In this document: in pieces, positions 1-11,597 of the stretch
Numbering within the stretch: position 1 is the first letter of the stretch
How the letters are laid out: each line of letters starts with the position of its first letter
From: Agelas oroides
Lineage: Eukaryota > Porifera > Demospongiae > Agelasida > Agelasidae
Length of the DNA stretch: 64,000 nucleotides
NCBI GenBank assembly: GCA_949130485.1
Contig: OX422188.1
Coordinates: 194,891 to 258,890 of the forward strand
Reading direction: 5' to 3'
Notes under the pieces: model-generated
The model's database searches: none
What the model was told of the DNA's origin: nothing
What the model saw: only the letters and a program-made list of their open reading frames with translations
Program-made: the position numbers and the translations under genes

Positions 1-760
1 CTAAAATGGCTGCCTTGATTAGGAGGGTTGACAGGTGGCGGCTAGTGTGTAAGATCAGAGATTCTCCAGAGTAGATTATAAAGACCACTGCTTTCACTGA
101 ACTGGACTTTGGTTGTTTGTTTTCCTAAAACTGAAGAACTGCTTTGCCTTAGGCATGCCGACAATTTGCACTTTAAGTGCTAGACAGATTCTCCTAGTTT
201 CAACACAGAAGACACAAAGACTCTTCAAAAGTGTTTGCAAGTTTTGGGAGTCTAGACAAGACAGTCCCATTGGCTTTCCCCTAGTGTTCATGTGCTGGTG
301 GTGAGATAATGATATTCATAGCCTTGGCCTGCTAATCAACTCTGAACTTTGAGTCCCAATTTCTGCTGTGCTATTGTAACTTTCATATGTTGGGAAGTTC
401 CAGCCTCTGGCTCCCTCTACCAGTGCTGTGTTGTGAGGTTTCCATAGCAACCAATTAGGATCAAGCTTTTGAACACTGGCTCAGCCCCCCGAAATGGTTG
501 CATGTGGAAGTGAATCCAGCCATTAAATTTATTACTGAGAGGAGAAGTCTGTGTGGAGGGGGTGGAGAGGGAGTGTGTGGAGGGAGTGGGAAGGGAGTGT
601 GTGGGGGTATGTGGAGGGGGTGGAGGGGGACATTGGGAGCACTGTGGAACAGCTGTGATAGTAATAAAATCTATTTGATGTTGGTCTCAAGCCAGCTGAT
701 CTCAGCCAAGAGGCATGAGAGGACAAACGGTCAAAGGCTCACTGATCATCAGACAGACAG
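1..760. other. No supportable gene
   Basis: Unique sequence with no recognisable exon on either strand. A G-rich stretch at 555-630 makes a low-complexity open frame, which I do not regard as coding. Nothing else is seen. Confidence 0.5.
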
Positions 761-1929
761 GACAACGAGTGATGATACACATGGCACTGGGACAACGAGT
801 GACATGTGTGATGATACACAAGGCACTGGGACAACAAGTGACATGTGTGATGATACACATGTTACTGGGACAACAAGTGACATGTGTGATGATACACAAG
901 GCACTGGGACAACGAGTGATGATACACATGGCACTGGGACAACGAGTGACATGTGTGATGATACACAAGGCACTGGGACAACAAGTGACATGTGTGATGA
1001 TACACATGTTACTGGGACAACGAGTGACATGTGTGATGATACACAAGGCACTGGGACAACGAGTGACATGCGTGATGATACACATGTCACTGGGACAACG
1101 AGTGACATGCGTGATGATACACATGGCACTGGGACAACGAGTGACATGCGTGATGATACACATGTCACTGGGACAAAGAGTGACATGTGTGATGATACAC
1201 ATGGCACTGGGACAACGAGTGACATGCGTGATGATACACATGTTACTGGGACAACGAGTGACATGCGTGATGATACACATGTTACTGGGACAACGAGTGA
1301 CATGTGTGATGATACACAAGGCACTGGGACAACGAGTGACATGCGTGATGATACACAAGGCACTGGGACAACGAGTGACATGCGTGATGATACACAAGGC
1401 ACTGGGACAACGAGTGACATGCGTGATGATACACAAGGCACTGGGACAACGAGTGACATGCGTGATGATACACAAGGCACTGGGACAACGAGCGACATGC
1501 GTGGTGATACACAAGGCACTGGGACAACAAGCGACATGCGTGATGATGCACATGGCACTGGGACAACGAGTGACATGCGTGATGATACACAAGGCACTGG
1601 GACAACGAGTGACATGCGTGGTGATACACATGGCACTGGGACAACGAGTGACATGTGTGATGATACACAAGGCACTGGGACAACAAGTGACATGCGTGGT
1701 GATACACATGGCACTGGGACAACGAGTGACATGTGTGATGATACACATGGCACTGGGACAACGAGTGACATGCGTGATGATACACATGTCACTGGGACAA
1801 TGAGTGACATGTGTGATGATATACAAGGCACTGGGACGAGTGACATGCGTGATGATGCACATGGCACTGGGACAACGAGTGACATGTGTGATGATACACA
1901 AGGCACTGGGACAACGAGTGACGTGTGAT
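761..1929. repeat. 39-bp minisatellite, about 29 units
   Basis: Tandem array of a 39-bp unit containing GATGATACACA and GGCACTGGGACAA, with point variants (CAAGG/CATGG/CATGT; ATGTGTG/ATGCGTG). Two early units lack an internal block, so the array also varies in length. Because 39 is divisible by 3 and the unit lacks stops in several frames, long open frames exist on both strands. The repetitive peptides do not resemble a protein family and no flanking splice sites were found, so I treat it as non-coding. Confidence 0.9.
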
Positions 1930-2561
1930 ACCAGAACAGTGCGTGTGGAGACAATGACATTTGTGTTCATCACAGCCTTTGCACAAGGCTATTGAGCGTC
2001 TGGGAACAAGAAACTGATGTCAGTCACAACTGGACAAAGGGGTAACACCTTTTAACGCTCCGATGAAGGTGTTACTCATGTCCATCTACACCTCAATTAC
2101 CAGTTTCATGAGCGCAGGCAGAGGTGGGGGGCCCATGTGGGTGTGATGCTTATTGTAACAATTTGGATGGCAACAAAAAATTTCCCCGTATAGCTTTGTA
2201 CAACAGTCGTACTTATATAGTGTGAGATAGTGTGTCTACGCATGGAAGGCAAGGAAGGCCTTCGCCTGAGTTCTGTCAGTGTGACAGTCTGTCCTCAAGC
2301 TTGGGTTGCATGTGTGTCCTGTATCCCTGGCCATCTGCACAGGTGTAGTAGCAGTGATTCATAGCACTGTCAACACGCTGAGCTGTAATATTCATAGCTT
2401 GTTGTTGATAGTGTGTGTGTAATAGTCTGTGCATGTGTTCGTGTGTTTGTGCGTGTGGTAGGGGGGGGGTGGTGGGGGGTGGGATGGAGGAGGAAGCTGG
2501 TAATTAGTGCCACATGAATCATGCAGGTTGCCATAGTGAAAGGTATAATTGATTTAAAAAC
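1930..2561. other. Unique spacer between minisatellites
   Basis: No exon recognised. A G-run with TG-rich sequence lies at about 2410-2490. Confidence 0.4.
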
Positions 2562-3183
2562 ATGTACTCGAGGTACTGTATGTACTCGAGGTACTGTATG
2601 TACTCGAGGTACTGTATGTACTCGAGGTACCGTATGTACTCGAGGTACTGTATGTACTCGAGGTACCGTATGTACTCGAGGTACTGTATGTACTCGAGGT
2701 ACCGTATGCACTCGAGGTACTGTATGTACTCGAGGTACCGTATGTACTCGAGGTACTGTATGTACTCGAGGTACCGTATGCACTCGAGGTACTGTATGTA
2801 CTCGAGGTACCGTATGTACTCGAGGTACTGTATGTACTCGAGGTACTGTATGTACTCGAGGTACTGTATGTACTCGAGGTACTGTATGCACTCGAGGTAC
2901 TGTATGTACTCGAGGTACCGTATGTACTCGAGGTACCGTATGTACTCGAGGTACCGTATGTACTCGAGGTACCGTATGTACTCGAGGTACCGTATGCACT
3001 CGAGGTACTGTATGTACTCGAGGTACTGTATGTACTCGAGGTACTGTATGCACTCGAGGTACCGTATGTACTCGAGGTACCGTATGTACTCGAGGTACTG
3101 TATGCACTCGAGGTACTGTATGTACGCGAGGTACTGTATGTACTCGAGGTACTGTATGTACTCGAGGTACTGTATGCACTAGG
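2562..3183. repeat. 18-bp near-palindromic minisatellite, about 34 units
   Basis: Unit TACTCGAGGTACYGTATG, with Y = C or T and occasional TGCACTC for TGTACTC. Each unit carries CTCGAG flanked by GTAC on both sides, so it is almost an inverted repeat; the C variants also form GGTACC. All frames are open on one strand or the other because 18 is divisible by 3, which explains the long low-complexity frames here. Confidence 0.92.
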
Positions 3184-4390
3184 TGAGTTCTAGATCAGCA
3201 GCTATAGGAACTTGGAATGCATGGAATTTTTTCAAGGAACTGATCGAAATCTAAAATGCCTCAAAAAATGGCTATAACATTTTATCGGCTTTCAACCTGG
3301 AGGGGAGGGAGGGGGGAGGGAGAGGGGGAGGAAGGGAAGAGAGGAGGGGAGGAAGGGAGAGGGGGGAGGCTAAAGAAGGTGCTATTGAGGGTGTGATAAG
3401 GGTGCACTTGGTCAGCTTCTGTTTTGCTGTGTATTGTGTGAGGCAAGAAAGGGAGAGGTTACCGCCCACCCAAACTGGCATCCATGTTTGGCTATTTGTG
3501 GTTTAAAGAGTGAATGGATTGTGAGAGGGACAGTGGGTGGGAATAGGGGGGTGTGGCGACTAATAACTCCGTTTTAGGGGTGGGGGGAGTAAGGTATATA
3601 TTGCCCTAGCTATCATGCACTGTACCATTAGCATCTTTTGCTGTGTGTACAAGTTCTCATGCGCCCCCTTCTTCCCTTGGTGGGTATATTGCCCATCTTG
3701 CACATCCTTTGGTGGGTGTTCTACCCATCATGCGCCCCCTTCCTTCCTTTGCTGGCTGTAGTAGGCCCTAGTGCTGCCATTGTGCACTAGTCACAACAGT
3801 GGTATACAGCAGACAGCTGCCAGGTAGCCCACTACTCCACAATGCTCACATATTAGTATGCGACATTAGTGCATGATATACAATAGAACGGTAATCAGTG
3901 TCTAACAGCCTAACAGCGAGGTACATTTTATGTGGTTGAGTACCACATGCCAACTAGCTAGCGCTTAACAGCAAAAATGCTATTACAAGTGGAATGCACT
4001 TAACAATGCTAGTATGGTACCAGCAGCCCTAGGTGGTGGGACTGTAAGGTATAGCATTGCTACTATACTTTGTACACAAGCCATGGAATCAACACACTCA
4101 AGTAGCAGCTACCAGTAGAGGTTGTGGTTTGGTTCCTTCATTCAATTAACATTCTTTGAGTGGTGAGGTCTTATCTCATGTAATTAGTGCTCCCTTTGAG
4201 TTTGAGGATGAAAGGCCAGGATAGAAAGGATTGGGGTTGGCACTAATTGGAATATCACATTAGCCAGTCAGCCTGTCTGGCAAGTTTCAAGAACCTTACA
4301 GTTCTTGTGTGATAGTCCAGAACCTTGGTATACAGGAGGCTACTGTGTAATGGCTTAGGAATGTATACCATAAACCATGCTTCGATTAGT
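3184..4390. other. Intergenic, purine-rich tract, no gene seen
   Basis: A G/A-rich tract lies at 3299-3370. Short direct repeats around GCGCCCCCTTC occur at 3661-3745. No exon of the downstream zinc-finger gene was recognised here. Confidence 0.4.
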
Positions 4391-5264
4391 GTATAAGATA
4401 CTGTCAGTGGTGACTGACCCCTTGAGCGTCTGTGTATAAGATACTGTCAGTGGTGACTGACCCCTTGAGCGTCTGTGTATAAGATACTGTCAGTGGTGAC
4501 TGACCCCTTGAGCGTCTGTGTATAAGATACTGTCAGTGGTGACTGACCCCTTGAGCGTCTGTGTATAAGATACTGTCAGTGGTGACTGACCCCTTGAGCG
4601 TCTGTGTATAAGATATTGTCAGTGGTGACTGACCCCTTGAGCGTCTGTGTATAAGATATTGTCAGTGGTGACTGACCCCTTGAGCGTCTGTGTATAAGAT
4701 ACTGTCAGTGGTGACTGACCCCTTGAGCGTCTGTGTATAAGATACTGTCAGTGGTGACTGACCCCTTGAGCGTCTGTGTATAAGATACTGTCAGTGGTGA
4801 CTGACCCCTTGAGCGTCTGTGTATAAGATACTGTCAGTGGTGACTGACCCCTTGAGCGTCTGTGTATAAGATATTGTCAGTGGTGACTGACCCCTTGAGC
4901 GTCTGTGTATAAGATATTGTCAGTGGTGACTGACCCCTTGAGCGTCTGTGTATAAGATACTGTCAGTGGTGACTGACCCCTTGAGCGTCTGTGTATAAGA
5001 TACTGTCAGTGGTGACTGACCCCTTGAGCGTCTGTGTATAAGATATTGTCAGTGGTGACTGACCCCTTGAGCGTCTGTGTATAAGATACTGTCAGTGGTG
5101 ACTGACCCCTTGAGCGTCTGTGTATAAGATACTGTCAGTGGTGACTGACCCCTTGAGCGTCTGTGTATAAGATACTGTCAGTGGTGACTGACCCCTTGAG
5201 CGTCTGTGTATAAGATACTGTCAGTGGTGACTGACCCCTTGAGCGTCTGTGTATAAGATATTGT
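4391..5264. repeat. 43-bp minisatellite, 20 full units
   Basis: Twenty units of exactly 43 bp (first GTATAAGATA at 4391, last at 5251; 860 bp apart) plus a partial unit. Units contain CAGTGGTGACTGACCCC and TTGAGCGTC. The only variation noticed is AGATACTG versus AGATATTG, so the array is very homogeneous, which points to recent expansion or conversion. Confidence 0.93.
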
Positions 5265-5655
5265 TCAATAAATAATAGATCTTGGACTTTCATGGACTGG
5301 TTAGCAGATTTTCATTTACATTCACACTCTGGTAATCTTCGGTTGATCTATTGTTCGTTGAATATCGTGGTGACTGCCCGCGAGTTGGCTTACCATGAGG
5401 TAATCAGCTTTGATTTACCTAAATATTGAAGCTCATAAACATCATCACTTCTGCCTTTATCCATATATGGGCGCATAAGAACGGGTGGCTTAAGTAAGAG
5501 CGTGTAACTCCAATAGAAGCCCATAGTCCGGTCAAAATTATTGAACCATACTAAAAATAGAAACGTGCTTAGCAACAAAGGCTTATGTCTACGCGCATGG
5601 TAAAGTTTGTTTCTCAAATTAATAGTGACTGTTCCCTCCCTCCCTCTCTCTGTAG

Positions 5656-6511
5656 TGTGCAGCAGTGCAGTGGGTTTGGAGGTACAGACAACGCCACTCT
5701 CAGACCTTCCGGCTTCCTCCCCTGAGAGCCCTCCCAAGACCCCAAAAAAGAACAAATGTTTTGTGTGCCGGAAGAAAGTTGGATTGACAGGTGTGTGGAC
5801 ATGTGTGTACACAACCATAGAATGTGGTAGGGCCTTTGTGCCTTTCATGGAAGCCTGTTGCTATGGAGTCAGAATGGTACTAGGCTAGCAATGAAGAAAA
5901 TAAACTGCTTAGCTGGAAATCTTGTGACCCTATTTCCTGAGCAGCACTGGTTCAATCACATCCTCATTTGTTTAATAACAGGAAACACAACTTCCTGACT
6001 TTAGATGGAGTCTATATTCCCCCTCCCTGGTTTGATTCTAGGACAAACTCATGCACACAAAATATCACATTCAGTTGGGCAATTGAAGCTGGCAAGTAGA
6101 TCAGGTAGAATTGAACCTGGATTGATCCCAAAGCGAAAATAAAAAGTAAATGTGCAGTTTTTATTTAGTGTGCTTAATTGGCTCAGGAATGCAATTAATG
6201 ACCTAGCAGTCATGTGATACTCTGAGCTTGTCCTACTCCCCCCCTCCCCCCAGTATAATTCAGCCGTGGCTTGTCCACCCAGAACCCACCTCACAGTAGA
6301 TTTCAAGCTACTCTACTGTCTAGGGGTGACATCTTATGTTATAATTTCCTTCATCCCACCAGGATTTGACTGTCGTTGTGGGCAGTTGTTCTGTGCCCTC
6401 CACCGCTACGCAGACAAACATGATTGCACATTCGACTACAAGACAGCTGGCAGAGAAGAACTTGAGAAAAAGCACCCTAAAATTGTGGCTGAGAAAATCC
6501 AGAAACTTTAA
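5656..6511 (+). CDS. AN1-type zinc-finger protein, C-terminal exons (ZFAND5/6-like)
   Basis: Two exons, 5656-5790 and 6363-6511 (TAA), joined by a phase-1 intron with GT and CAG borders. The first encodes a Ser/Pro-rich linker ending in KCFVCRKKVGLTG. The second continues GFDCRCGQLFCALHRYADKH and DCTFDY, completing the Cys/His set of an AN1 zinc finger. The tail ends VAEKIQKL, as in ZFAND5/ZFAND6 (AWP1) proteins. Family members bind ubiquitin through an N-terminal A20 finger and act in proteasome or NF-kB related processes. The A20 finger was not found upstream in the window, so it lies on an earlier exon outside the window, was missed, or is absent. Identification of the AN1 part is firm; the 5' end is missing. 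Confidence 0.88.
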
Positions 6512-6833
6512 CAGACAGTCATCGTGTTAGTTTGACTGACTGACTTTGCATTGGTTTTATTGGTGCAGAAATCGCGATACCACTACACATGATGCCATCA
6601 CACACAGACAGTCTCTCTCAATTAGACAGTTTTTAATAGAAGTATACATCCTCTATCATCAGTTGCTTGATTTAGCTATCTCGTGTTTGGGATATTTAAC
6701 AATTTACTTACGAAAAACTGTCAACAGTTGTTAATCGTGTGGGGGGTCAGAAATGATGTATATGGGGGAGGAGGTGGGTGAATGTGTGTGAGGGTGAGGG
6801 GTGCATGGGTGGATGTGTGTGGGGTGGGGAGAG
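6512..6833. other. Convergent 3' region of the AN1 gene and DBR1
   Basis: Short interval between two convergent coding ends. AATAAA occurs on the minus strand at 6556-6561 and could serve DBR1. TG/GGGTG-rich sequence fills 6735-6830. Confidence 0.4.
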
Positions 6834-9800
6834 TCATAGTTCCTCCTGATCTTCTCTGGTAGCATAGATGGCCAAGTTTCTTCTCTTGATCTTGCGGATT
6901 TGCCCACTGCCCTCCTCTCCAGCTGGTTGTTGGTCGCTGTCCTCTCTGGGGGCCACATCACCACCATGAGACAAAGCCTGTCCCTCACTCAGACAATTAT
7001 CACTCTCTTCCATCAGTTGGATGTCCCCTCCCTCTAATGTATTGGCTCCTGGTACACACTCAGGCTCCGGCAGGACCAGAGGAGTCCTGGGCACAGTAGC
7101 CATACTGTCTCTCATCACAGTTACTCTCTTACCCTCCTTCATCACACTGCTACTACTAGTGGGGATATCAGCTTCCTCCTCTGAGTCACTGATTGCAATC
7201 TCATCAGGGTTTGCCCCCTCCCCACCTCCGTCTCTCCCTGGTGGCAATTCTCCATCATTTTCCTCTGTGTGTTCACCCCCCTCTGACCCGCTATCATCGC
7301 TACCCGACAGTGGGATCTCATCAGGGTTGGGGACATGCTGGGGCACCCAGAAGCCTCCAGATGGAGCAGACTTGAAATCTACAAATAGAAAGATCAATTT
7401 CTCAACATACCTTCAACAACTGTACCCAAAATTAGCCTCGTTCCCAGTCCTCCACCACAGCTAACATTACTTTTAATGCAAGTGACGATAGCTGTGGTGG
7501 AGAACTGGGAACGAGGTTAGACTCTCCTCACCTACTAACTTACTAGGAGTGAAGGGATTGTGAATGCAGAGCTTTCTACAGAACTCTGTTGTCTGCGGGT
7601 TTTCATGGGGCTGGGCGACTGGAGACAAGAAACACGTCTGAAAGTCTCCTCAAAGAGCCTGACCATCAGTTCTACTAAATTTACCTGCTCTGAAGTTGAT
7701 CTTTCTTACAGGATTGTAGGGGGACACGGTCTGAGTAAAATTGTCCGGTACATGGAGATTATTCTGAAAGAGATTACGTATGTTGTCAATCTCCTTGAGT
7801 GAGGGTGTGAAGGTGTGCCTGAGAAGGAGGGTGGGGAAAGGAGAGGGAGGAGGGAGGAGGGTAGGGAGAGGAGAGGGAGAAGGAGGAAGGTAGGGGAGGA
7901 GAGAAGAAGAAGGGGAATAAAAGAAAGAGGAGGAAAAGGGAGGGGAGAGGAGAGGAGGGAAGGGTGAGGGAAGAAAGGTGAGGTTCTATTTGAGCTACAG
8001 TCAGTTTCTCTACCTCTCATCCGTCATTGGATGTGGGGGGAGCCACAGTGCTGGAGAGTATCTCATGAGGGGCTCCGTAGACCGCAGTATAGCCAACCAC
8101 TCTGGGTCATAGTCTAGACCGTAGGGCCCTTCAACACTGGTGGGAATATCCAGGATCTGTGCATGTGGTATACTGTGGTATACTGTGATATACTGTGGTA
8201 TACTGTGGTATACTGTGATATACTATGGTATACTGAGATATACTGTGGTATACTGTGATATACTGTGGTAGACTGTGATATACTGTGATATACTGTGGTA
8301 TACTGTGGTATACTGTGATATACTGTGGTATACTGTAATATACTGTGATATACTGTGATATACTGTGGTATACTGTGGTATACTGTGATATACTGTGGTA
8401 GACTGTGATATACTGTGATATACTGTGGTATACTGTGGTATACTGTGATATACTGTGGTATACTGTGGTATACTGTGATATACTGTGGTATACTGTGATA
8501 TACTGTGATATACTGTGATAGACTGTGAGACAACAACCATGTGGCCTCATTCCCCTGCCCGGTGGGAGGTCAGGACAAGTTGTGTGGGCAGGTGGGGGGT
8601 CTAGCTAGTACAGTAGCAAGGACAAGTTGTGCAGGCAGGTGGGGGGTCTAAGAACAGTAGCAAGGACAAGTTGTGCGGGCAGGTGGGGGATCTAAGAACA
8701 ACATACTTGCAGAAACTTTCTTCTTGGCAGGCACTTATCAAGAGCAAGGAACTTGGTATATCTCCCTTCCTCCTCGTGTCGGAACACGGCAGCAAACTTG
8801 ACGTGCAAGTGGGCAGAGAACCAGTACAATGGCTTCAGTAGCTTCAGCAACTCCATAGCTGGAGGGCTGCCTAAAGTGTCGGTCGCTATCTGTGATGTAG
8901 AGGGGAGGGTGAGGGGGTGGGAGGTGGTAAGTGTGATGTGTGGGAAGGGCCATCAGATCACACTGCTACTGACCTCGTCTGCAAAAAAGGGCTTCCATCT
9001 GAGCAGTTCCTCTTTGTTGCCATGGTGATAGATGCCCTGGGGCCAGTCGTGGGAGACAACAATATCCACTTGCCCAGACAGCTATCAGGAGAGTCAGACA
9101 AATAGTCACATGATGGGCAAAACTGGTACCATGGATGAGATGGGACACAGCTTGCCTCATTCCTTGCTAACAATCAAAAACTGGTGGGACAGAAATTTGG
9201 CTACTGCACACTCCTCACCTGCTTCAATCTGAAGATATCACACGACCTCACATGATAGGCACTTCTCTTAGTATCCTCTGAGTAAGGAGGGCACTCAAAG
9301 TGACCTGCAGACAGACAGATAGACCAACTCCGTAACAAAATTGCTAGTGAGAATCACTCTCCCTCCCTCCCCCTCCCTCCCCCTCCCTCTCTCCCCCTCC
9401 CTCCCCCTCCCTCTCTCCCCCTCCCTCCCCCTCCCTCTCTCCCCCTCCCTCCCCCTCCCTTTCCCTCCTTCCCTCCCCCTCCCCCTCCCCCTCCCCCCCT
9501 TCTCTCCTCTCCTCTCACTTCTCCAGCTTCCTCCTTCTTTCCCCCTACCTGCACTTCTCCTCTTTCCTTCCCCTCTCTCTACCTCTCCCCTCCCTCCCCT
9601 CCTTCCTCCCTCTCTCTTCTCCTCCCCTTCTTCCTTACACCCTACACTCCCCCCTCCTCGCCTCCCCCACCTTTCCCATAGTCCCTAGGCTTGTAGATTC
9701 CAGACAGCCCTCCAATCCTGAGTCCTCCGTACCGCACAACACCAGCATTGCCTAGGTAGTAGATTTTAGGAGCTACCCAGCCACCATAACTTCTGTAGAG

Positions 9801-10781
9801 GGGAAAAGAGGGAGGAGGGAGGGAAGGGAGGGGAAGGAGGGGAGGAGGGAGGAGAGAGAGGGGAAGGAGGGGAGGAGGGAGGAGAGGGGAAAGGGAGGGA
9901 AGAGAGGGGAAAGGGAGGGGGAAGCACAGGAGAGGGAAAAAGGAGTGAGGATTAAGAGTGAAGAGTTGAGAGGGAAGGAGGAAGAGAAGAGCTACATGAC
10001 CAGCAGTTCAGTTGGTCGGAGGACTCACAGCTCCCAGAGGTGGTTGGATGCTTCATGATTGCCTCCGACAAACAGTGTAGTGACGGGGGCCACTTTCTCA
10101 CCAGAGTAGTACTGTGTATGGTGGAGTATCGTATCAGCAGAATCTTCACTTCCTCACCACACCCTCACATGCTACTGCAAACTATTGGGGCAGTACCCTA
10201 CCTCACATGCTACTGCAAACTATTGGGGCAGTACCCTACCTCACATGCTACTGCAAACTATTGGGGCAGTACCCTACCTCACATGCTACTGCAAACTATT
10301 GGGGCAGTACCCTACCTCACATGCTACTGCAAACTATTGGGGCAGTACCCTACCTCACATGCTACTGCAAACTATTGGGGCAGTACCCTACCTCACATGC
10401 TACTGCAAACTATTGGGGCAGTACCCTACCTTGTAAAAGGTGTTCATGTGTCGGTACTTGTGTGGTACAGCCATGCAGTTGAGGTCAGCATCATCACGCA
10501 CTGCCTGTGCACAGAGGGACATACCTACAGTACATCTAGCTCCTCCTCTTTGATCCTCACCCCCTCCATCCCTAACCTCCCCTCCTCCCCACACACACAC
10601 TCTACACCTCCCCCTCCTCCCCACACATACCCTCCACACCTCTCCTTCCCCCCTCCCAACTTACCTGGAAATCCCCACAGCAGATGAGCAGGTCTATCTT
10701 GATTCCCTCCCTCTCCTCCACCCTCAAAATTGTCTCATAGATCTTGTCCAACTCGCCATGACAACATCCCTCCACAACCAC
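6834..10781 (-). CDS. DBR1: RNA lariat debranching enzyme
   Basis: Hydrolyses the 2'-5' branch of excised intron lariats in the nucleus. Eleven exons (5' to 3' on the minus strand): 10665-10781, 10430-10504, 10029-10111, 9671-9792, 9219-9304, 8974-9081, 8707-8889, 8014-8156, 7685-7818, 7544-7618, 6834-7378. Phases agree throughout. Metallophosphoesterase motifs appear in order: [12 protein letters not shown] (the family's Cys in the first motif), [43 protein letters not shown]. The C-terminal domain has PQTTEFC; an acidic Ser-rich tail follows and ends [11 protein letters not shown] plus a short acidic end, as in animal DBR1. Total is about 558 aa if a first exon encoding Met-Lys is used; family members are similar in length. 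GTG at 10781 is preceded in frame by TAG, so the start must lie on an upstream exon; ATGAAG at 11511-11506 followed by GT fits but its donor is weak. Introns hold several minisatellites. Confidence 0.95.
7433..7519. repeat. Foldback element with TAGCCTCGTTCCCAG ends
   Basis: Arms TAGCCTCGTTCCCAGTCCTC.. and ..ACTGGGAACGAGGTTA, extended by CCACCACAGCTA/TAGCTGTGGTGG, form an imperfect hairpin that fills most of the last DBR1 intron (7379-7543). Its ends match other foldbacks in the window. No clear target duplication. Confidence 0.75.
8161..8530. repeat. 10-bp minisatellite in a DBR1 intron
   Basis: About 37 units of TACTGTGRTA (R = A or G) beginning five bases beyond the 3' splice site of the exon ending at 8156. 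Some units read TAGACTGTGA. Non-coding. Confidence 0.9.
8561..8700. repeat. About three units around GGACAAGTTGTG
   Basis: Three degenerate copies of a roughly 50-bp unit with GGACAAGTTGTG and GGCAGGTGGGG, in the same DBR1 intron as the 10-bp array. Confidence 0.65.
9356..9668. repeat. Polypyrimidine tract in a DBR1 intron
   Basis: C/T-only or nearly so on the plus strand, mostly CCCTCCCT repeats, between the exons at 9219-9304 and 9671-9792. On the transcribed strand it is a long purine run just downstream of the 5' splice site. A second strand-asymmetric tract (G/A on plus) occupies 9796-9985 in the next intron. Confidence 0.85.
10164..10429. repeat. 38-bp minisatellite abutting a DBR1 splice donor, 7 units
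   Basis: Exactly seven 38-bp units (CTCACATGCTACTGCAAACT.. ..GGGGCAGTACCCTAC). The last unit ends at 10429 and the exon ends at 10430, so on the minus strand the array starts at the intron's own GTAGGG. Every unit junction reads GAG|GTAGGG and looks like another donor. Confidence 0.93.
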
Positions 10782-10848
10782 CTAGCAATACAATGGACCA
10801 ACAGATGCTCGTTATTTATGCTTCTAGTAACTCGTTATGTTTATTGTG

Positions 10849-10987
10849 TTTGGTTAGAAAAATACCCCAGAAATGGATTACCCACCTACGACCCTTTCCT
10901 CATAGATAAAACGATATTACATACTAGATATAATGTATAAGGGTTGTACATGGGTAACCAATTTCTGGGGTATTTTTCTAACCAAAC
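10849..10987. repeat. Foldback element upstream of DBR1
   Basis: Arms of about 37 bp, starting GTTTGGTTAGAAAAATACCC (10849) and ending GGGTATTTTTCTAACCAAAC (10987), separated by about 65 bp. The arms are nearly identical, consistent with a MITE. No target duplication recognised. Confidence 0.8.
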
Positions 10988-11505
10988 CATAAGTACTTAG
11001 AATAAAATAGCCCAACAGAAAACTTTCAAACTATGGAGAGTGGCTAGTTGTAATGTCAATCTCTCTCTGCGCGCTTCCCTCGACTCATATCGTAACTATC
11101 ATTTTCTGCTGTTCCAGCATTGTTTGCATGCTGCACTGTAAATTTCACGCTGTCTGCTTTCCTTAGTATCCGTCTGAGATTCTGGAGACTATACCTCGAT
11201 CACTTTTAACAAGGCTGAACAGAAAACTGATTTAGTAGACAGTAATGCAAGAGTGGGTGGGTCCGACACAAAGCAACTATGATTCTGCTTTGCCTACAGC
11301 GTAACCATGTCAGATCCCTTTTCGGAATATTGTGATTTAACCATCCCAGTTTTAGAGCTGCACGAGACGGCTCCCAGACGTTTCCCTGTATAGGCTCAAC
11401 CTGCCCATACAGGAAACCAAAACTGAGATGGTGCCTCCTTTGCATGAGTGTATACACGTGCCTAATATGCCATCATTCAAACATGCTTTAATATTAGTTA
11501 GTAAC

Positions 11506-11597
11506 CTTCATGGCTGTCAGTGATCTCTCAGTTACACGCGTATGCACTTTGAACTCCTAGGTATATTTTGATCACGTGACCATCAAATTATGCAGCG
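11506..11597. promoter_or_regulatory. Likely bidirectional promoter between DBR1 and the SV2-like gene
   Basis: The SV2-like ATG is at 11598 on plus. A candidate DBR1 start (ATGAAG, then GT) is at 11511-11506 on minus, which would put the two starts 86 bp apart. The interval has no TATA box I can identify and contains GATCACGTGAC with a CACGTG E-box (about 11572). This depends on the tentative DBR1 first exon. Confidence 0.4.

Noticed and set aside
498-1973. Long frames on both strands over the 39-bp array (476 and 423 codons)
   Set aside because: Unit length divisible by 3 without stops makes five frames open; no domain, signal or splice context.
8114-8550. Tyr/His/Ser-rich frames of about 140 codons on the minus strand
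   Set aside because: Readings of the 10-bp array in the DBR1 intron; the 8014-8156 DBR1 exon ends just before it.
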